This document shows positions 58,559 through 64,000 of a stretch of 64,000 nt of DNA, piece by piece. Position numbers and translations under genes: made by a program. The notes beneath the pieces were generated by a model. That model searched no databases and had not been told where the DNA came from. It was given only the letters and a program-made list of their open reading frames with translations. Position 1 is the stretch's first letter; every line of letters starts with the position of its first letter. Source of the stretch: Aspergillus flavus (lineage: Eukaryota; Ascomycota; Eurotiomycetes; Eurotiales; Aspergillaceae); assembly GCF_009017415.1 (NCBI RefSeq), contig NC_092410.1, positions 1,736,001 to 1,800,000 on the forward strand, read 5' to 3'.

Positions 58559-59972
58559 GCCCCGTGCTCCAATTGAAGCAGTATATTTAGTGCACCAAGT
58601 TGCACTTCTATCCTAACGATATATCCGTCAATCTGTCAGCGTGTATATTCTGCGCTATTCTATTTGTACTTGATATCAAGGTGACGAATTTCCTTTTACT
58701 ATTCTTCGTTTGGTGCCATCGGAAAAGAGTTGTACCTGGCGTTCTGATATACGTTTGGATCTCCTTTACATATACATCACGGCCAGCAAAATACCTGCCC
58801 GTCCTACCATTTCCCCCCTTATCTTTTCTTACTTTTTCTGCCTTATTTCCTCTACGTTTAATTCGATGGCATTCCACTGTGCCTGTAAGAACAGCTAATC
58901 GTGATCGGGAAAAGCCTTCTAATTCAGAAGCTCTTCGTCTTGTATATTGTGGAGCGTTCAATTCATGTATGAAGTATTCGGGAATAGTTCTTTTTAACTA
59001 CCGTGAGGTTATTATTGGTCAGCTCGACTGGCATAATGGCATACTTCTTTTCTAGCTATATAGCCCTGAATCAAATTCCTTAGTATGAGTATCCGTCCAG
59101 AAGCAAGAGTGGATCAGTATCGGTTATGATAAGCCGAAGTGGCAAACGCTATTGGTATCAAAGTTTCGCAGAGAACCCATAGTGCCCTGACAATTGAAAG
59201 ATTTCTTCAGTTCGTCAGCAAGGGGGAAAGGCATCTGACCTTCGAGGTTGAAAATTTGACGGATATAAAGAGTTGTCAGTGGGACTGCACCATGACTTAA
59301 AATTCACTCGGAGGTCACACGGTGCTGCAGTCTCGTGTTTGGTGCCTTAGAATCTTGGACCGCCATTTTCTCAGTTGCCCCGCGGCGAAGAATAATAGGA
59401 ACAGGCGGTTAATCGTAAGGCACACTTGCCTGGCAACTACTAACCTTGACTCTCACCCTTTCTTCTTTCTGCATTTTTTTTTTCTCTTTTGCCTTCACTT
59501 CGTATTCGATTCAAGCGTGACTTCATTGTGCAATTCTCGTTCCTTCTCCTTTATTTCCCCCTTTAGCGTCTGTATTTGTGGTGTCACGAGACACCCACGC
59601 CTCGAGTCACTTCTACTTATTTGCCATCAACTCCGAATCTTGGGAAACTCCCTCTCCGCCCTGAACCGTACTTGATAAGCCCTTGATTACTGGCTCAGTC
59701 ATCCCTTGTCGTCCTGTTTTCTCGCCACTGCCTTCTATTCCGTTTAACGAAACCAATCGTCGTGGGGATACCAAAGCTTGCTTTTCCAACCCGAAACCAA
59801 TCCTAAGTGTTCGTGTCCGTCTTCGTTACTTCTGTACTTCGTGTTCTTCGCCCTGGAATCGTCGCGCCACTCAGTCCATGACGGCCCGTCATATAAACGG
59901 CGGAGGTTGGTTTTTCCAGCGATAGGAAAACAGCCAACGTTGACCTCGTTGTCCACACGACACCCTTGGTTG
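58559..59972. other. Intergenic and long leader of RING gene
   Basis: 3' end of the TRP-like gene, then a T/CT-rich promoter and leader (for example about 59475-59486) before the FYVE-RING gene. Contains the upstream ORF at 59878. No other gene was recognised; frames at 58600 and 59322 lack motifs. Confidence 0.5.
59878..59925 (+). promoter_or_regulatory. Upstream ORF of FYVE-RING gene
   Basis: A 15-codon ATG-initiated frame ending in TAG, followed 47 bases later by the main start codon. It is the only ATG in the last 100 bases of the leader. If the transcript starts further upstream, it would reduce translation of the ligase, as uORFs commonly do. Confidence 0.4.
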
Positions 59973-61641
59973 ATGTCGTCATCGTCGTCGAGTTCTGTCC
60001 CGGCTTCTGCACCAGGAGGTGCTTCTACCGCATATTCCGCCCTGGGGCGTCCCGCGGGATTCAGACCCCATGCGACCTCCGATACTGCCATGACAAGCGA
60101 GGCTGGTCCTGCTTTTGACAGACGCTCTGGGAGAAGGCGCTCCACTGTAACTGGCCCGGACCGGAAAAGAAGATTAGTCAATGCGGAGGGGGATGTCTGG
60201 TCGAGACAGTCAGTATCCGGCAGTGCGACTGAATCGGGAGGGCGGATGACGGCACAGATGGATAGCAGGTCTATTTCCAGTGCGGCGTCGATGCGACCCG
60301 AAAGCTCTGCGCCTGGTGCGTCCTACTCCACGCCTATTGACTTGTCATCGTCGCCCCCAGACCAGCGTCCTCAGCGGTCAAATGACCGCCGAACCTCCTG
60401 GTCACGAGCGGGAAATGATTATCTAGAGTATATACGGCCGCGGTGGCAGCCGGACTCGGAGGTGACGGGTTGTCCGATCTGTCGAACACCCTTCAGTTTC
60501 TGGTACAGGAAACATCACTGTCGCAAATGTGGACGGGTGGTGTGCGCGTCATGTTCACCTCACCGGATCACAATTCCGAGACAATTTATTGTCCATCCGC
60601 CAGACACCAATCGCTCCCGTGCATCCACGCTGATTCCGCCACGTGTAGCGCCGCTCATTGATCTAGAAGGTGACGACTCAGCCCAATCACCCACGGCCCT
60701 TAACCCAGCTCTTGGAGGTGGCGAGGAGGTGCGCTTATGCAACCCTTGTGTACCGGACCCGAACCCAGAACCACCGCGTGGATATACAACCATTCGGGCT
60801 CCAGGCGAGCCCCAGTCAGGTGCAGATTATATACGGGGTGGTTTGAGTGCATCAACCAACCATTCCCGCCATCGTCCTTATCATTCCCTATCATCACCGA
60901 CCCGTCACCCGCCGTACGCCTCGATCGTAAGTTTCACACTAGCCTTCTTTATGTCGGTAAATGTTTCCGTGACTGACTGGAGATAATTATTTGCAGCCCG
61001 ACAATTTCTCTACTCGCTCAGCCCGCAGGACAGTGGGGTCGAGTGACTATCATTTCTACGGTGGTTTCGGGGGGTCTTTAGGCTCGCGTTTCCAAGAGCG
61101 GCCAATGGAGTACGGTTCTTTATCAGCAGCTGGACTCGCCCCGTCTCCGATTGCATCGGGACGGCCTCTTCACTTGGCATCAGGCAGCGCGATGCTATCG
61201 GCTGGACCGTCGTTCGCTACATCTTCCAATCAGGAGATACGTCTACCTATCTCTGATCCCCGCCGCCGTGTAGACGAGCGAGACCTTTGCCCTATTTGTG
61301 ACCATGTTCTTCCGCCTCTGGATGTGAACGGGAACGAGGATGCTCGGGAAGCACATATTAGGCAGTGCATCGAAAGTCATGGTTCCCGAGCGCGCTCGTC
61401 CTCCCACAGTAGCAGTCCCGTTGCGCAATCTTCCACCCCTGTGCGAATGCTCGCCTTTACAGCTACTGAGAAGGATTGCCTTGGGCATGATGGCAGTGCG
61501 CAGGAGTGCACTATCTGCATGGAGGAGTACGAGGTTGGCCAACCGCTGGTCCGACTGGAATGTCTCTGCAAGTTCCATAAAGGGTGCATTGTTGAATGGT
61601 TCGAGCGGAAAAAAGAGTGCCCGGTACATAAAGTGTCCTGA
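59973..61641 (+). CDS. FYVE- and RING-domain E3 ubiquitin ligase (Pib1/ZNRF-like)
   Basis: Predicted 532-aa protein in two exons, intron 60927-60996 (GTAAGT...TGCAG). A disordered Ser-rich N-terminus is followed by a FYVE finger at about residues 158-260: WQPD, CPIC, the RKHHCRKCGRVVC core that binds phosphatidylinositol 3-phosphate, and a distal LCNPC pair. A second Ser-rich linker leads to a C-terminal RING at about 488-529. The ligand order is C-x2-C-x11-C-x-C-x2-H-x2-C-x10-C-x2-H (CTICMEEYE ... CLCKFHKGC ... CPVH), the variant seen in human ZNRF1/2. Together these suggest an endosome- or vacuole-associated ubiquitin ligase acting in membrane-protein sorting, as for yeast Pib1. A further CPIC/CDH-type pair lies before the RING. 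The start is the first in-frame ATG; the leader carries a uORF. Confidence 0.93.
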
Positions 61642-62419
61642 GCGATTTGTATATGCTTTGCTTTTTTGGATTTTCACACTCTCTAGCTGTCTCGTATCTC
61701 CTTATTTCTATGCTCTTGTGGACCCTTCTCTTCTCATCATCCTGAGTTGGCAGTATGGCGTTGGTTGTGGGTTTTTGGCGCAAGCTCCATGCTGGATATC
61801 TCTTTCGCAACCGTTTGAGCGGGCGTTCGTTTCTATCTCTCTTGCTGGCAATCTGCAGATGGCGTTTTACTCTACCATGACATGTGTGTTACCTCTTTTG
61901 TTATCTCAGATCTTTATCTCTATATCAAACGGCTGTGTCGATACAGCACGCAGTCCGCAGCCGATCCCAGGTAGGTCTGCACATTTCAAACAGTGGATTT
62001 TACATACACAAGGATGTCATCCTGGAGCTTGAATGACGTTGTAATCTGTTGTTGAAAACAATGAAGTAGGGTTAAGTCCGGTCCCGTCTCATCTGGGTGA
62101 GTATCAAAGCGGTATAGTGCGGGAGCAGGCCCAAAACAGACTAGTGGGAACCGATCAGCCGCTGTCGGTCATCGGTCGCCGATTCTGCCGACTGCACGCC
62201 AGCAGCTCCATCAACAGGCATACATTGTTCCACAGTCTAACTGCTCTCAGGTAAGTCGTATCACTTCCTGTTCTGCTTGATTTACCTTGGCAGCTTCGTG
62301 CCCTTTGCTTCACCTGCTGCATCTGAGAATAATACCCATCGCAAGCCTCATCATCATGTTGCCGCGGTCGAGAGGCCGACGTGCTGACGGTGACATATCC
62401 ACTCCAGTCCCCGCAACTG
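61642..62419. other. Intergenic between forward genes
   Basis: 3' region of the FYVE-RING gene and promoter of the Zn2Cys6 gene. An ATG at 62356 opens another frame (MLPRSRGRR) overlapping the regulator's start; it could be a uORF. No further feature was seen. Confidence 0.5.
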
Positions 62420-64000
62420 ATGGAGATCGATCCGCGCCTGCGTCCGGGCAGCGATAATAGCCCTCCAGAGGGAGTGGGAACGAACCATGCTTACCTTCCC
62501 TCACCTGCTACTCGACAAGCCGATCCCGCTCCTCTGTCTTCCCATCCGACGAATGATTATCCCGACCCTCCTTCCCAGATCTCCCCGAATGAACAGCTGC
62601 ATTCTGCGACCTCGACCTCTAGCGACCCCAGCTACTACGGCACCTCAGTCACACAACCTCAGTCCACTCATACTCTATACCAAGCGAGCCCTGGAAGCAT
62701 CATTGGCAGTACACATAGGTTCGAATCAATCGATCCCAATGATCCTTATTCCGAGCTGAAACGACCACGCGCATGTGAATCATGTCGGCAGTTGAAGGTC
62801 CGGTGCGAACCTGACATGAGCAACCCGAACGCATCCTGTAAACGGTGTGCCAAAGCTGGAAGATCCTGTGTCGTTACGGTCCCAACGCGTCGACGCCAAA
62901 AGAAGACGGATAGTCGCGTCGCGGAATTAGAGCGGAAGATTGACGCATTGACGGCAAGCTTACAGGCCTCTCAGGGCAGTGGACCGGCACTACACCCAGC
63001 GTACCCAGGCCCGCCACGTGAGGAGCACACTGGAAAACGATGGTTGGGGCCAACTCATACTGCATCGACTGGTTCTATACCTGTGTGCTCACCCACCGGC
63101 CTGGCGGGGAGTAAACGGCGACATAGCGGGGAGATCAAGGATCCAAGAGACAGTGGTCTGGTGGGGCCCTCATTCTATCGTGCTCCGAGCCCTGCTACAG
63201 AGCAGATATTAGATAATACCTCTAGGCAATGGCATGCTCGTCCAAGCTCCGGCTCAGAGACCACAGCGCCGAAACCAAACGCAGCAAACGAGCCCGTCGA
63301 TGTGATTGACCGAGGCCTTGTGAGCGCGGCCGTGGCATCGGAAGCTTTCACTAGATATGTGAAACATATGGCGCCCCATATCCCGATGGTAGTCTTTCCT
63401 CCTGGCACCACGATGGCAGACATCCGGAAGACCAAACCGGTGCTTCTCCATGCCATTATCGCTACAGCCGTGGGGCCTATTCAGCCTGGATTACAGATTT
63501 CACTTATTGAAGACTTTTACAGGGTCATTGCGGACCGAGTCGTTGTGAAAGGCGAAAAGTCACTAGATTTAATTCAGGGACTTCTTGTGACCTGCAACTG
63601 GTATATCCCGCCGGACCACTTTGAAGAGCTAAAGTTTTACCAGTTGACTCATATGGCTGTGACGTTAGCTATGGATATCGGGATGTACCGTAGGCCGATG
63701 CCAAAAAGTCGTCCATGGACCTTGGTCAAAGACCTTATATTGAAAAAGTCGCCCTCTCAGGACCCTGATTCGGCGGAGGCTAGACGGGCATGGTTGGGTT
63801 GTTATTTTCTAGCTGTGCAGTAAGCATTCCCCTTCGAGACTGGCTGTGAGAACAGCTTCTGACATATGTAGGGTTGCTGCCTCCTTGCGACGCACCCTTC
63901 TCGTACGCTGGACTCCGTATATGGATGAATGCATTGAAATATTGGAGAAGTCTTCGGATGCATTACCCTCGGACAAAGTGATGATACACTGGGCCAAACT
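62420..64000 (+). CDS. Zn2Cys6 transcription factor, 5' part
   Basis: The gene runs off the window. Exon 1 ends at 63819; the intron 63820-63871 (GTAAGC...TGTAG) leads to a second exon that is still open at 64000, giving about 509 residues so far. An N-terminal Ser/Pro-rich region precedes the zinc cluster at residues 119-150: C119-x2-C122-x6-C129-x10-C140-x2-C143-x6-C150, where the middle loop is longer than the usual six to eight residues. A basic linker (TRRRQKKTDSR) and a heptad segment (VAELERKIDALTASLQ) for dimerisation follow. Exon 2 starts VAASLRRTLLVRWTPYMDECIEILE, in the helical middle region. It resembles the War1-like class of C6 regulators, a tentative link. The start was chosen as the first in-frame ATG; a stop-free frame continues upstream without one. 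Confidence 0.88.

Noticed and set aside
1..64000. CRISPR arrays, rRNA genes, intact transposons
   Set aside because: No regularly spaced repeats, rRNA sequence, transposase or reverse-transcriptase motifs were seen; the only repeats are simple tracts, one inverted repeat and one leader duplication.

Overview
The window is nuclear DNA of a filamentous ascomycete, most likely a Eurotiomycete close to Aspergillus or Penicillium. The reasons are protein-coding genes broken by many short GT-AG introns (47-85 nt), several Zn2Cys6 and fungal_trans-type regulators, a PDR-type multidrug pump, a molybdopterin-synthase small subunit of the cnxG kind, a fungal TRP-like channel and a CYT-4/Dss1-type mitochondrial exonuclease. 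No bacterial, viral or rRNA sequence was seen. All exon-intron structures below were read by eye from splice consensus and reading frame, so the ends of genes are less certain than their cores.

Region 1 (1-19 kb) is accessory in character. It holds an F-box/LRR-like gene, a full-size PDR-type ABC transporter, three transcription-factor genes (a short Zn2Cys6 protein, an eight-exon C2H2 plus fungal_trans protein, and a 585-aa Zn2Cys6 protein) and a DUF4246 pseudogene with at least four lesions. No polyketide, peptide or terpene synthase is present, so I do not call this a biosynthetic cluster. The pump and the short Zn2Cys6 gene are neighbours on the same strand.

Region 2 (19-34 kb) is gene-poor. 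It contains an AlaX-type tRNA-editing hydrolase, a small cysteine-containing protein, a secreted cationic cysteine-rich peptide precursor with a Kex2-like site, a second F-box/LRR-like gene, a 754-aa Zn2Cys6 regulator, a 2OG-Fe(II) oxygenase and a three-exon orphan gene behind a tandemly duplicated leader.

Region 3 (34-50 kb) mixes housekeeping and metabolic genes: the mitochondrial RNB exoribonuclease, a possible small gene head-to-head with it, a secreted FAD-linked oxidase (seven exons), a four-helix MARVEL-like membrane protein, the MoaD/cnxG-type sulfur carrier, a cystathionine gamma-synthase-like enzyme with three tandem CACGTG boxes in its promoter, and a 1194-aa orphan protein.

Region 4 (50-64 kb) begins with 5.7 kb in which I find no gene. 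It then holds three forward genes: a TRP-like channel with a long disordered tail, a FYVE plus ZNRF-type RING ubiquitin ligase with an upstream ORF, and the 5' part of another Zn2Cys6 regulator that runs off the window.

I found no complete new multi-gene system. The best leads are the secreted cysteine-rich peptide, the triple CACGTG promoter, the decaying DUF4246 gene, and the duplicated leader with its orphan gene.
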